Counted from the stretch's first letter, positions 15,934 through 23,239 are shown. The stretch is DNA of 30,943 bases from UBA11524 sp964464815 (GCA_964464815.1 CAYXHF010000031.1:1-30943); one strand, 5' to 3'. Notes: generated by a model from the sequence alone, not told the origin. Program-made: numbers and translations.

Positions 15934-16968
15934 GTGCATCCTGTTTCCCACACCAAGGCCGCTTCCTCCACCACGCGGCGCGGCCTTGTCCTCTGCGGTA
16001 GCGTCACCCTGCTGGCGCTCCTGTATGGAGGACTGTTTGCTCCTGCCTGGCGTGATTGTGGGCTTTCGTTCCTTGGCCGAACGATTCCTGCCATGCACCT
16101 GTATGCCCTGTTCGTCTGCGCGCTGGCCGCCGGTGGCATTTTCCTTGCACTGCGCTGCGGACAGCTTCGCCGCCTCGGCCAGACGAACGCCATTCTGCGT
16201 GTCAATGATGCACTGCACCGGTATGGCTTTCTCATCGAGCAGCTGGTCAGCCGCAATTTCAACACCAAGTACCGCCAAAGCATCCTCGGCGTGCTATGGA
16301 GCTTTCTGAACCCCATGCTGACCATGCTGGTGCAGTATCTGGTATTTTCGGCGCTATTTGCCTCCGACATTGACCACTTTCCGGTGTATCTCATCTGCGG
16401 CATTATCGCATTCAATTTCTTCACCGAATGCGTCACGCTAGGCATGGATTCCATCGTCCTGCATGCCTCGTTGATTACCAAGGTCGCCATGCCCAAGGTC
16501 ATTCTGCCGTTCAGCCGGGCGCTGTCAAGCCTGATCAATTTGCTGATTTCGCTCCTGCCGCTGCTGGTGCTGATGCTGCTCACGGGCGTCATGCCGTCGC
16601 CAGCGCTGTTGCTGCTGCCACTGGCGATTGGACTGCTGTTCGTATTTGCACTGGGTGTGACACTGCTGCTGGCGACGCTGAATGTGTTTTTTCGCGACAC
16701 GCGCTTTTTGTGGAGCGTCATTTCCCTGCTATGGACCTATGCCACGCCGATTTTCTACCCTGCCACCATCTGGCCGGAGAAGCTTCGGCCGCTGTTCCAC
16801 CTGAACCCCATGTACCACTACATTGACTTCCTGCGGCAAATCGTCATTGACAGCACCGCGCCCTCGCCGGAGCGTTTGGTGTGCTGCATCGTCTTTGCCC
16901 TGCTGGCGCTGCTGCTCGGCGTCATGGTTTTCCGCCGCCAGCAGCACAGGTTTGTGTTCCATCTATAA
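15934..16968 (+). CDS. ABC-2 type polysaccharide export permease (Wzm/TagG-like) with N-terminal extension
   Basis: Membrane half of an ABC exporter for lipid-linked glycans. From about residue 98 the protein follows the family: amphipathic lead-in YGFLIEQLVSRNFNTKYR, SILGVLWSFLNPM, about six TM segments, VFFRDTRFLWSV and TPIFYPATIWPEKLRPLFHLNPM near the end. Family members are usually about 260-280 residues. This one has 344 because of an extra N-terminal segment with two further hydrophobic helices (about 17-37 and 52-74). GTG at 15934 follows AGGAGG, whose bases overlap the upstream stop codon, so translation is coupled to the glycosyltransferase. The next gene is its ATPase partner. Confidence 0.9.
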   Translation: MHPVSHTKAASSTTRRGLVLCGSVTLLALLYGGLFAPAWRDCGLSFLGRTIPAMHLYALFVCALAAGGIFLALRCGQLRRLGQTNAILRVNDALHRYGFLIEQLVSRNFNTKYRQSILGVLWSFLNPMLTMLVQYLVFSALFASDIDHFPVYLICGIIAFNFFTECVTLGMDSIVLHASLITKVAMPKVILPFSRALSSLINLLISLLPLLVLMLLTGVMPSPALLLLPLAIGLLFVFALGVTLLLATLNVFFRDTRFLWSVISLLWTYATPIFYPATIWPEKLRPLFHLNPMYHYIDFLRQIVIDSTAPSPERLVCCIVFALLALLLGVMVFRRQQHRFVFHL

Positions 16969-16983
16969 ACAAAGGAGGTGCTG

Positions 16984-17736
16984 ATGATGCCCACCACACC
17001 CATGATTGAGGTTTCCCACGTCTCAATGGATTTCCTACTGGACCGCAACAGCACCACCAATTTGAAGGAATTCATCCTGAACAAGCTCCACGGCCAAAGC
17101 CGCCTGGAGCGCTTCCACGCCCTGCAGGATGTCACCTTCACTGTCCCCAAGGGCAGTGTGGTTGGCCTCATCGGACAAAACGGCGCCGGAAAATCGACCC
17201 TGCTCAAAATCATCAGCGGCGTCTATCAGCCGACCAGCGGCCACACCGCCGTGCATGGTCAGCTTGTGCCGATGCTGGAATTGGGCAGCGGCTTTGATGC
17301 GGAGCTGACCGGACGGGAGAACATCCTGCTCAACGGCGCCATTCTGGGCTATTCCAAGGAATTTCTGCTGGCACACCAGCAGGAGATGATTGACTACAGC
17401 GAGCTGGGGGATTTCATCCACATGCCGCTGAAGACGTACTCCTCCGGCATGATGGCGCGCCTTGCCTTTTCCATCGCCACGGTGGTACAGCCGGATGTGC
17501 TGATTGTGGACGAGATTCTGGCCGTTGGCGACGAGCGTTTCCAGCGCAAGAGCCGCGCCCGCATGATGGAGCTGATGAGCGGCGGCACGACCGTGCTGTT
17601 CGTCAGCCACAATCTGCAACAAATTCGTGATATGTGCAGCCAGGTCATTTGGCTGGAGCATGGACAGCTGCGCGCACAGGGCGACACAAAGTCCCTTTGC
17701 GACGCATACGAAAGGGAGGCGATTCGTCATGACTGA
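16984..17736 (+). CDS. ABC transporter ATPase for polysaccharide export (Wzt/TagH-like, short form)
   Basis: Nucleotide-binding half of the exporter. The 250 residues carry Walker A GQNGAGKST (64-72), signature YSSGM (152-156), Walker B VLIVDE (172-177) and switch SHN (208-210). ELGSGFDAELTGRENI is typical of the O-antigen and teichoic acid export subfamily. There is no C-terminal carbohydrate-binding domain, so substrate selection by a Wzt-C-type domain is not expected. AAAGGAGG at 16971-16978 serves ATGs at 16984 or 16987. I take the first, and a GTG at 16978 would overlap the ribosome binding site. It is 15 bp from the permease gene and overlaps the next gene by 8 bp. Confidence 0.92.
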   Translation: MMPTTPMIEVSHVSMDFLLDRNSTTNLKEFILNKLHGQSRLERFHALQDVTFTVPKGSVVGLIGQNGAGKSTLLKIISGVYQPTSGHTAVHGQLVPMLELGSGFDAELTGRENILLNGAILGYSKEFLLAHQQEMIDYSELGDFIHMPLKTYSSGMMARLAFSIATVVQPDVLIVDEILAVGDERFQRKSRARMMELMSGGTTVLFVSHNLQQIRDMCSQVIWLEHGQLRAQGDTKSLCDAYEREAIRHD

Positions 17737-18778
17737 TGCCACGCCGCGCCGCCGCCGTGCGCAAGCGCCCGCACAGGCAGTCGAGATGCATTCAGACGCG
17801 CCCAACCCGCAGGACACCGTGCAGGATACCGCCATCCCGGAGGATACCGTCCCTGGTGCCTGGCCGGGAAGCATTCTCCTGCCGGACATGCCTGCCTCGC
17901 AGGGCAGCTTCATGCCCGATGATGCAGCTTCGCCAGACAACGCCTTTCCGGAGGACACACCGTCTTCCGACCTGCCCGACACCGATTTTTACGACGATCA
18001 GCCCGTGCGGCAGTCGCTGTTTGCGCGTCTCGGGGAGCATATTGCCTATATGGCCCTGCCGTCGCGTCCGCGCTGGCGGGTGCATTCGCTGGCCGATTTC
18101 ATCAACTGGGTGATTGACTGGCTGACGTTTCCATTGCGCATGCTGGGCGCATTTTGCCTGTACTGGCTGCGGTATGCGCGTTCAGCTATCCGGTATTTCT
18201 TTGAGCCGCTTTCCTCGCGCGTGCCGGTCGTTCGGCGTTCCTTCTGGCTTCGCTTCGGGCGTGCGCTGCTGGTGCTGCTGGCCATTTTGGGGCTGGTGGG
18301 CGCAATTGCCTTTGCGCAGCCGCTGTTGCTGCTCCTCTGTCTGCTGCCACTGCCAATGCTCATCTGGCGTTACTACAGCCATCGCAAGCGCCGTCAGCAG
18401 CTGCGTGAATTGCAGGCCAAGGGCATTCATCTACAATTGCCGATTGACGCCCTGATTCCCCTGCCGACAAAGCCCAACGCCGTGCCGATGCAGCTGCTGT
18501 CCTTCCAGACGGTGCATCCGCGCACCGGAACGCCGATTTCGCTGTTCTCCGACCCTGTCCACGGCCACTTCGTGGTGGGCGCATTGGTACATGTCATCCT
18601 GCATCCCACGGATGAAGACCTCTACCACATTGACGTATCCACACCCGTACCCAAGCACTTTTCCTTCCCGCATCTGCGTGGCAAACGAAAGAGCAAGCAT
18701 GCGCCGTCCCAGCGTACCATTCAGCGCAAGCTTCGGCGAAGCATGAACGCTACCACGCCCGAGCGTGTGAAAAAGTAA
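17729..18778 (+). CDS. Uncharacterised membrane protein of the glycan-export operon
   Basis: I do not recognise a named family. The 349 residues divide into a Pro/Asp/Ala-rich, probably disordered N-terminal segment (1-95), three hydrophobic segments (about 123-146, 175-195, 198-215), a basic stretch SHRKRRQQ, and a C-terminal soluble domain (about 226-305) ending in a Lys/Arg-rich tail. The soluble domain shares spaced residues with the next gene's product: EL-x3-G, HP-x-T, a central G-x-x-V-x-V and DE-x-x-Y-x-I. That suggests tandem paralogy and a DUF3592-like fold. GGGAGG precedes the ATG, and the start overlaps the ATPase gene by 8 bp, so it is translationally coupled. A scaffold or accessory role in glycan export is inferred only from context. 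Confidence 0.75.
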   Translation: MTDATPRRRRAQAPAQAVEMHSDAPNPQDTVQDTAIPEDTVPGAWPGSILLPDMPASQGSFMPDDAASPDNAFPEDTPSSDLPDTDFYDDQPVRQSLFARLGEHIAYMALPSRPRWRVHSLADFINWVIDWLTFPLRMLGAFCLYWLRYARSAIRYFFEPLSSRVPVVRRSFWLRFGRALLVLLAILGLVGAIAFAQPLLLLLCLLPLPMLIWRYYSHRKRRQQLRELQAKGIHLQLPIDALIPLPTKPNAVPMQLLSFQTVHPRTGTPISLFSDPVHGHFVVGALVHVILHPTDEDLYHIDVSTPVPKHFSFPHLRGKRKSKHAPSQRTIQRKLRRSMNATTPERVKK

Positions 18779-18790
18779 GAGGTGATTTTC

Positions 18791-19276
18791 TTGAAAACAA
18801 ATCGCATGATTTTCCGCATCCTGATGCTGATTTTTTCGATTCTCGGGTCTGTGTATGCGGTGGTTGGTGGCGCGCTTCTGTTCTTCGCCACGCAAGCGCC
18901 GTCGGATGTACGCGCACTGTCAATGATTGGATATGTGTTTCTCCTTACCGGCGTGGGTTTCCTGCTGGCGGCGCTTGTTTTCTTCCTCCTGCGGCGCAAA
19001 CAGCAAGCCTCCATCGAGGAATTGCGCACCTACGGTCTCCTCGCCACGGGAAGCATCACCGCCATTGAGGAGAATCGCCATATCACCCGCAACAATTGCC
19101 CCTACCAGTATGCACTCGTTACGTGCCTGCATCCGGTCACGCGCAAGGAAACGGTGCTTAAAAGCGAATCCTTCCCGCAAATCACCCGTGCGATTGGCGA
19201 CCGCGTGGATGTATACTTTGACAACTACGACGAAAAACGATATTGGATTGCCATGGAGGAAAGCGACAAGCGCTGA
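18791..19276 (+). CDS. DUF3592-like small membrane protein
   Basis: Last gene of the export operon, 161 residues. Two TM helices (about 8-33 and 43-67), a basic RRKQQ turn, then a soluble domain of about 85 residues with GSITAIEEN, LVTCLHPVTRKE, GDRVDVYFDNYDEKRYWI. This resembles DUF3592 proteins (two helices plus a small beta-rich domain), whose function is unknown. TTG at 18791 is chosen because AGAGGTGA sits about 8 nt upstream and the product begins MKTNRM. A GTG at 18782 would lie inside that binding site. The soluble part looks like a shorter paralogue of the C-terminal domain of the gene before it. Confidence 0.72.
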   Translation: MKTNRMIFRILMLIFSILGSVYAVVGGALLFFATQAPSDVRALSMIGYVFLLTGVGFLLAALVFFLLRRKQQASIEELRTYGLLATGSITAIEENRHITRNNCPYQYALVTCLHPVTRKETVLKSESFPQITRAIGDRVDVYFDNYDEKRYWIAMEESDKR

Positions 19277-19291
19277 CGCAAGTCCTGCCAT

Positions 19292-19338
19292 ACACAACGC
19301 GCCCGGTGGAAAACAGCATTCCACCGGGCGCGTTGTGT
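19292..19338. terminator. Terminator hairpin between the export operon and the Mrp ATPase gene
   Basis: A perfect 19-bp stem (19292-19310 with 19320-19338; ACACAACGCGCCCGGTGGA and its complement) with a 9-nt loop. T tracts are poor on both sides, but the stem is the strongest in the window and lies between convergent genes. Shared bidirectional termination is likely. Confidence 0.82.
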
Positions 19339-19350
19339 TGCTATGTGCAA

Positions 19351-20193
19351 TTATTCGTGCTTCCGAACCGGGCAGGACAGCACCGCCTCCACCGCCTGTG
19401 TCATCTGCGGCAGGACGATTTCATGCAGCTTGCCTTCATCGCACTTGTGGGCGATTTCCGGCTGAATCGGCAGCTGCGCCAGCACCGGCAGGCCGTAGCT
19501 TTGCGCGACCTGCTCCGTCTTCCCTTCGCCGAAGGGATACAGGCGGCGGCCGCAGTCCGGACATTCCATATAGGACATGTTTTCCACCAGACCCAACACC
19601 GGAATGTTCATCATCTGCGCCATCTTGACAGCCTTTTCCACAATCATGCCGACCAGCTCCTGCGGGCTGCACACGATCACAATGGCATCCACCGGCAGGG
19701 ACTGGAACACCGTCAGCGGCACATCACCCGTTCCCGGAGGCATATCGACATACAGGCAATCAACCTCGCCCCATGTCACATCCGTCCAGAACTGCTTGAC
19801 CGTTCCTGCAATCAGGCTGCCGCGCCAGATTACCGGATCGGTTTCATGCTCCAGCAGCAGGTTAATGGACATCACCTTCACGCCGCTTTCGCTGTCGCAG
19901 GGCAGAATCCCCTGCTCACAGCCAACAGCCTTTTCGTGTACACCCAGCACGCGCGGCATGCTCGGGCCGGTAATATCCGCATCCAGCACGCCCACGCTTT
20001 TGCCGCGACGCGCCGTTTCACAGGCCAGCAAACCCGTTACCAGCGATTTGCCAACGCCACCCTTGCCGCTGACAACGCCAATCACCTTCTTGACGTGGCT
20101 GCCCGGATTCGCGGGCGCCAGCAGGCTCTGCGGCTTCTGGCGCGACGCACAGTTGCTGCCGCAATTGGAACAGTCATGAGTACATTCTGACAT
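19351..20193 (-). CDS. Mrp/NBP35 family Fe-S cluster carrier ATPase
   Basis: Cytoplasmic P-loop ATPase that binds and transfers iron-sulfur clusters. The 280 residues contain the deviant Walker A GKGGVGKS (43-50), DADITGPSMP, VDMPPGTGD and the cluster-binding CPDC (211-214). Unusually for the short bacterial ApbC type, the N terminus carries four cysteines (4, 8, 11, 15, in CTHDCSNCGSNC), like the ferredoxin-type extension of eukaryotic Nbp35. This version is widespread in anaerobic Firmicutes. The start at 20193 has only a modest GGGGTG upstream. The regulator gene at 20359-20634 lies upstream on the same strand, 165 bp away, so co-transcription is possible. Confidence 0.92.
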   Translation of the reverse strand: MSECTHDCSNCGSNCASRQKPQSLLAPANPGSHVKKVIGVVSGKGGVGKSLVTGLLACETARRGKSVGVLDADITGPSMPRVLGVHEKAVGCEQGILPCDSESGVKVMSINLLLEHETDPVIWRGSLIAGTVKQFWTDVTWGEVDCLYVDMPPGTGDVPLTVFQSLPVDAIVIVCSPQELVGMIVEKAVKMAQMMNIPVLGLVENMSYMECPDCGRRLYPFGEGKTEQVAQSYGLPVLAQLPIQPEIAHKCDEGKLHEIVLPQMTQAVEAVLSCPVRKHE

Positions 20194-20207
20194 GATTTTT
20201 CACCCCA

Positions 20208-20372
20208 TCATCTTGTTCTTGCCCATCCAGCGCAAGAATATTCATTGGATAATTCGACAGCGGAGAAGGGTTTTCCTGCATAGGCGGCGTCCGTCCTTGC
20301 TTTTTCCAAACATTCAGCATCTCCTGCCCGCTGTTTTTCACCTCGATAGACTTCCACCCTATCTTCGTTCAC
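20208..20372 (-). CDS. Possible small protein overlapping the XRE regulator gene
   Basis: A 54-codon frame starts with GTG at 20372, inside the last 14 bp of the XRE gene, and has GAGGAG seven bases upstream. It would encode a charged protein starting MNEDRVEVYRGEKQR. The same GAGGAG encodes two Glu codons of the regulator, so the match may be chance. No family is recognised. Small overlapping partner genes are common next to XRE antitoxin-like regulators, which is the only reason to list it. Confidence 0.2.
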   Translation of the reverse strand: MNEDRVEVYRGEKQRAGDAECLEKARTDAAYAGKPFSAVELSNEYSCAGWARTR

Positions 20373-20634
20373 GCAGAATCTCCTCAATGCTGTTGTAGGG
20401 CACATTGGTGAACAAATTCCGAATTTCATCCACGCAATCCAGCGCCATACACAGCTTGGTCAATGAAATCAGCGAAATCTGTCCGCTGGTTTCAAAGCGC
20501 TTGATGCTGCCGTAGCTGACATGACTTCTTTGGCTCAATGCCAATTGTGACAGCTTTCGCCGCTTGCGAATGCGGCTCAGGCGCTGTGCCAGGGCCAGGT
20601 CAATTTCCTCCGGCGTTTCCCAAATAAAATTCAT
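20359..20634 (-). CDS. XRE-family helix-turn-helix regulator
   Basis: A 91-residue DNA-binding protein. Residues about 12-70 form a Cro/CI-type HTH: RLSRIRKRRKLSQLALSQRS, then SYGSIKRFETSG (recognition helix region) and SLISLTKLCMALDCVDEI. There is no sensor or catalytic domain. The size and domain fit stand-alone regulators such as HipB-like antitoxins, but the following frame is not a recognisable toxin. ATG at 20634 is preceded by GGGAGA. Its promoter (20711-20739) is overlapped by two inverted repeats, which points to autoregulation. It may share a transcript with the Mrp ATPase gene downstream. Confidence 0.85.
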   Translation of the reverse strand: MNFIWETPEEIDLALAQRLSRIRKRRKLSQLALSQRSHVSYGSIKRFETSGQISLISLTKLCMALDCVDEIRNLFTNVPYNSIEEILRERR

Positions 20635-20688
20635 GCATTTCTCCCATGGAGTATATTTTCGCTATTTCAGCCATTTTTCCGCGTTTTT

Positions 20689-20704
20689 GGATAACATATT
20701 ATCC
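20689..20704. promoter_or_regulatory. Palindromic operator candidate 1 before the XRE gene
   Basis: GGATAA-CATA-TTATCC, a perfect 6-4-6 palindrome, begins 7 bp downstream of the XRE -10 box, over the expected transcription start. Size and placement suit a Cro-like dimer repressing its own gene. Confidence 0.6.
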
Positions 20705-20728
20705 ACGCATATTGTACCACATGCGTGG
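20703..20728. promoter_or_regulatory. Palindromic operator candidate 2 spanning the XRE -10 box
   Basis: CCACGCAT (20703-20710) and ATGCGTGG (20721-20728) are perfect 8-bp inverted arms around the -10 box. It abuts and overlaps candidate 1 by two bases, so only one may be occupied at a time, or the two may be bound by different proteins. Confidence 0.5.
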
Positions 20729-20739
20729 TCATTTTGCAA
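20711..20739 (-). promoter_or_regulatory. Promoter of the XRE regulator gene
   Basis: Minus strand: TTGCAA (20739-20734), 17 bp, TACAAT (20716-20711). Transcription would start near 20704, giving a leader of about 70 nt before the ATG at 20634. Confidence 0.75.
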
Positions 20740-20981
20740 TCCGACCCGCATCACCTCTGCATTTTCCACTTCCTGCTGCATCATAAAAAATCCTGTCGAA
20801 TTTGCCCGCCTTTCAGCAGGAGAATCGCACCCGGATGACGAATTATAGTATTTTGCGAATTTCGGGAACAATTCGCGTCTTTTTTGCGTCCTTCTGGATG
20901 AAAGACGCCTCCTCATCCGTTGTATGCATGGATGGAAGGCTTTTTCGCCAGATTCCGGCATGGGAAGTGTAATTTTTCCCC
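20740..20981. other. Gene-free region with several hairpins
   Basis: No convincing gene is seen between the divergent XRE and lipoprotein promoters. It holds GCGAATT (20855-20861) paired with AATTCGC (20870-20876), followed by GTC and T6, and GCGTCTTT (20875-20882) paired with AAAGACGC (20901-20908), which shares two bases with the first hairpin. On the minus strand TATAAT (about 20845) has a weak TTGTTC 18 bp upstream. These could be parts of a small RNA or a read-through block. I assign no function. Confidence 0.35.
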
Positions 20982-21010
20982 TTGCCATTCATCGCAGAAA
21001 TGTGTACAAT
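20982..21010 (+). promoter_or_regulatory. Promoter of the peptidoglycan-binding lipoprotein gene
   Basis: TTGCCA (20982-20987), 17 bp, TACAAT (21005-21010). The start is expected near 21017, exactly where a long palindrome begins. Confidence 0.75.
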
Positions 21011-21016
21011 ATAAAT

Positions 21017-21038
21017 GGCGTTGTGCATGCACCACGCC
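21017..21038. promoter_or_regulatory. 22-bp palindrome at the predicted transcription start
   Basis: GGCGTTGTGCA (21017-21027) and TGCACCACGCC (21028-21038) are complementary arms with one mismatch and no spacer. It is either an operator covering the start site or a 5'-terminal stem in the leader. Confidence 0.5.
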
Positions 21039-21093
21039 CCGAAGACGATTGCACGCTCCGCTCCTTCGGATGGAGAAAGAAGGGACTTTCATC

Positions 21094-23133
21094 ATGAAAA
21101 AACGTGTTGCCAAGACGCTGGCGCTGTGCGGCGTTGTTTCTCTGAGCATGACCATGACGGGCTGCTTTGTGCCGCCGGACGACCTGTCCGGTGATTTGTC
21201 GCAGCCCGGTGTTATCTATACACAGATCATCACCGAACCCCCGAAGACGAATACGCCCACACCCACGCAGGAGTCGCAGGAAACAGCCACGCCCGAACCG
21301 ACGTATAATTTCGGCACGAGCGATAGCGATATTGGCGTTTTCCGTCCCGATGCCGCTGGTACCTCGACCTCCGGCACGGCCACACCGACGCCCACGAATC
21401 GTCCGACCGCCACGCCGACGGCATCTCCTGCCGCGACAGGTTCGCTCAAGAACGGTTCGACCGGTGAGTCCGTCAAGTCGCTCCAGCGTCGCCTCAAGCA
21501 GCTGGGCTACTACACGGGCAGTGTCGATGGCGATTTCGGCGATGCGACCGAGGCGGCTGTTCGCGCCTTCCAGGATCGCAATGGCTTGTATGTGGACGGC
21601 AAGGCTGGCGAAAAGACGCTGGCCAAGCTCAACAGCGCCAATGCCGTGAAGGCCACCGCCACCACTGCACCGCGCAAGACCGCCACGCCCAAGCCGCAGG
21701 CCACCGCTACGCCGAACCTCTCCACCGACTACTATCTGCAAAGCGGTTCGTCCGGCGCGAAGGTTCGCACGTTGCAGGCGCGCCTGATTGAGCTGGGCTG
21801 GATGGACGGCGCGGCCGATGGCAACTATGAGGGTGCGACCGAATACGCGGTCAAGGCGTTCCAGGCGAAGTACAAGTCGCTCTACACCGACGGTGTGGCC
21901 GGCCCTTCCACGCTCAAGACGCTCTATTCGTCTTCCGCACTCAAGTCCTCCAAGCCGGTTTCCTCTATCGGTAAGACCCTGCAATCGGGTGACAGCAACG
22001 ATTCCGTCCGCGCCATGCAGACGCGCCTGAAGTCGCTGGGCTACCTGACCGGCACGGTCGATGGCTCGTTTGGTGACGCCACCAAGGCCGCCGTGATTGC
22101 CTTCCAGACCGCCAACGGCATCAAGGCCGACGGCAAGGCTGGCACGACCACGCTCAACCGCCTGTACTCCGATGCGGCCATTGCCGCCTCGACGCTGGCC
22201 ACCGCCACGCCTTCTGTGTCCGTGGATGGCTACACCACGCTGGCCGAAGGCGATACCGGCACGGCGGTGCGCAATCTGCAACAGGCGCTGAAGAACAAGG
22301 GCTATTATTCCGGCTCTGTCGATGGCTCGTTCGGCAGCGCCACGACGGCGGCTGTGATTGCCTTCCAGAGTGCGCAGGGTCTGCGTGTGGATGGCAAGGC
22401 CGGTCCGGCCACACAGCGCGCGCTCTACGCCGTCTCCACGTCCAAGTATGAAACCCTGCGTCCGGGCGATAATGGCACGGCTGTGCGTCAGCTGCAAACC
22501 ACGCTCAAGCAAAAGGGCTACTACACCGGCTCGGTCGATGGCGATTATGGCAGTGGCACGGTCAGCGCCGTGAAGGCCTTCCAGAAGAAGATGGGCCTCA
22601 ACGCTGACGGCATCGCGGGTGAAACGACCCTGGCTGCCCTTTACTCCTCCGACGCGGTGAACAGTGACGAGTACGCCACCCTTCGTCCCGGTGATACGGG
22701 CACGGCTGTGCGCACGATGCAGGCCACGCTCTATGAGCTGGGCTACTACGACGGCTCTCGCGATGGCGTGTACGGCGAAACCACGCAGGACGCTGTGCGT
22801 GCCTTCCAGATCAGCAACAAGATTACGCCCGTGGACGGCATCGCGGGCAACAAGACGCTCACGAAGCTCTACAGCGGTTCGGCCATTGCCGCCGCCGCCA
22901 AGAATACCGAATACACGACGCTCCGCGCTGGTGACCGCGGTGATGCAGTCGTCCAGATGCAGGATAACCTCCAGCAGCTGGGCTACCTGGCCAGCGTCAC
23001 GGGCTACTACGACGATGCGACGGTGGCCGCCGTGCGCTCCTTCCAGTCCCGCAATGGTCTGAAGGTCGATGGCGCCGCCGGTCAGGATACGCTTGCCACG
23101 CTCTATGGCAGCAATCCGCGTCCTGCCTACTAA
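21094..23133 (+). CDS. Lipoprotein with seven peptidoglycan-binding (PG_binding_1) repeats
   Basis: A 679-residue exported lipoprotein: signal peptide with lipobox MTGC (Cys24), a Thr/Pro-rich linker to about residue 115, then seven repeats of about 65 residues. Each repeat follows G-x3-V-x2-LQ-x2-L-x2-LGYY-x-G-x-VDG-x-FG-x2-T-x2-AV-x-AFQ-x3-G-x3-DG-x-AG-x-x-T. A second Thr/Pro linker (about 184-210) separates repeats 1 and 2. These domains bind peptidoglycan, usually beside a hydrolase. Here no catalytic domain is present, so a structural link between membrane and wall is inferred. ATG at 21094 follows AAGGGA and starts the signal peptide. An in-frame ATG at 20920 lies upstream of the promoter. 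The stop codon falls inside the target duplication of the adjacent MITE-like element. Confidence 0.88.
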   Translation: MKKRVAKTLALCGVVSLSMTMTGCFVPPDDLSGDLSQPGVIYTQIITEPPKTNTPTPTQESQETATPEPTYNFGTSDSDIGVFRPDAAGTSTSGTATPTPTNRPTATPTASPAATGSLKNGSTGESVKSLQRRLKQLGYYTGSVDGDFGDATEAAVRAFQDRNGLYVDGKAGEKTLAKLNSANAVKATATTAPRKTATPKPQATATPNLSTDYYLQSGSSGAKVRTLQARLIELGWMDGAADGNYEGATEYAVKAFQAKYKSLYTDGVAGPSTLKTLYSSSALKSSKPVSSIGKTLQSGDSNDSVRAMQTRLKSLGYLTGTVDGSFGDATKAAVIAFQTANGIKADGKAGTTTLNRLYSDAAIAASTLATATPSVSVDGYTTLAEGDTGTAVRNLQQALKNKGYYSGSVDGSFGSATTAAVIAFQSAQGLRVDGKAGPATQRALYAVSTSKYETLRPGDNGTAVRQLQTTLKQKGYYTGSVDGDYGSGTVSAVKAFQKKMGLNADGIAGETTLAALYSSDAVNSDEYATLRPGDTGTAVRTMQATLYELGYYDGSRDGVYGETTQDAVRAFQISNKITPVDGIAGNKTLTKLYSGSAIAAAAKNTEYTTLRAGDRGDAVVQMQDNLQQLGYLASVTGYYDDATVAAVRSFQSRNGLKVDGAAGQDTLATLYGSNPRPAY

Positions 23134-23239
23134 GGAATCTCTGAATCATTCGGCAGCACGCCAGCGGTGGAATTTCAGCCATCTGCTTCTTGCAGAAATT
23201 CCGCTCGCTATCATACCACCTCATTTATTCAGAGCTTCC
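23134..23239. mobile_element. MITE-like element with IS5-type ends and CTAA target duplication
   Basis: A 106-bp non-coding element. Its 13-bp terminal inverted repeats match at 12 positions (GGAATCTCTGAAT at 23134-23146, ATTCAGAGCTTCC at 23227-23239). CTAA lies immediately outside both ends (23130-23133 and 23240-23243), a 4-bp target duplication of the YTAR type known for the IS5 subgroup. The right end, read inward, is GGAAGCTCTGAATAA, similar to the IS5 terminus as I remember it. The interior has a further inverted repeat (GGAATTTC at 23169-23176, GAAATTCC at 23195-23202) and GGTGG/CCACC. It has no coding capacity, so it would need a transposase supplied elsewhere. Confidence 0.78.

Noticed and set aside
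20174..20320. A 48-codon minus-strand frame overlapping the Mrp ATPase start
   Set aside because: Its ATG is directly abutted by the only GGAG, a spacing too short for initiation, and the peptide has no recognisable features.
20662..20988. A 108-codon minus-strand frame upstream of the XRE gene
   Set aside because: It runs through the XRE promoter and both palindromes, lacks a ribosome binding site, and has no family resemblance.
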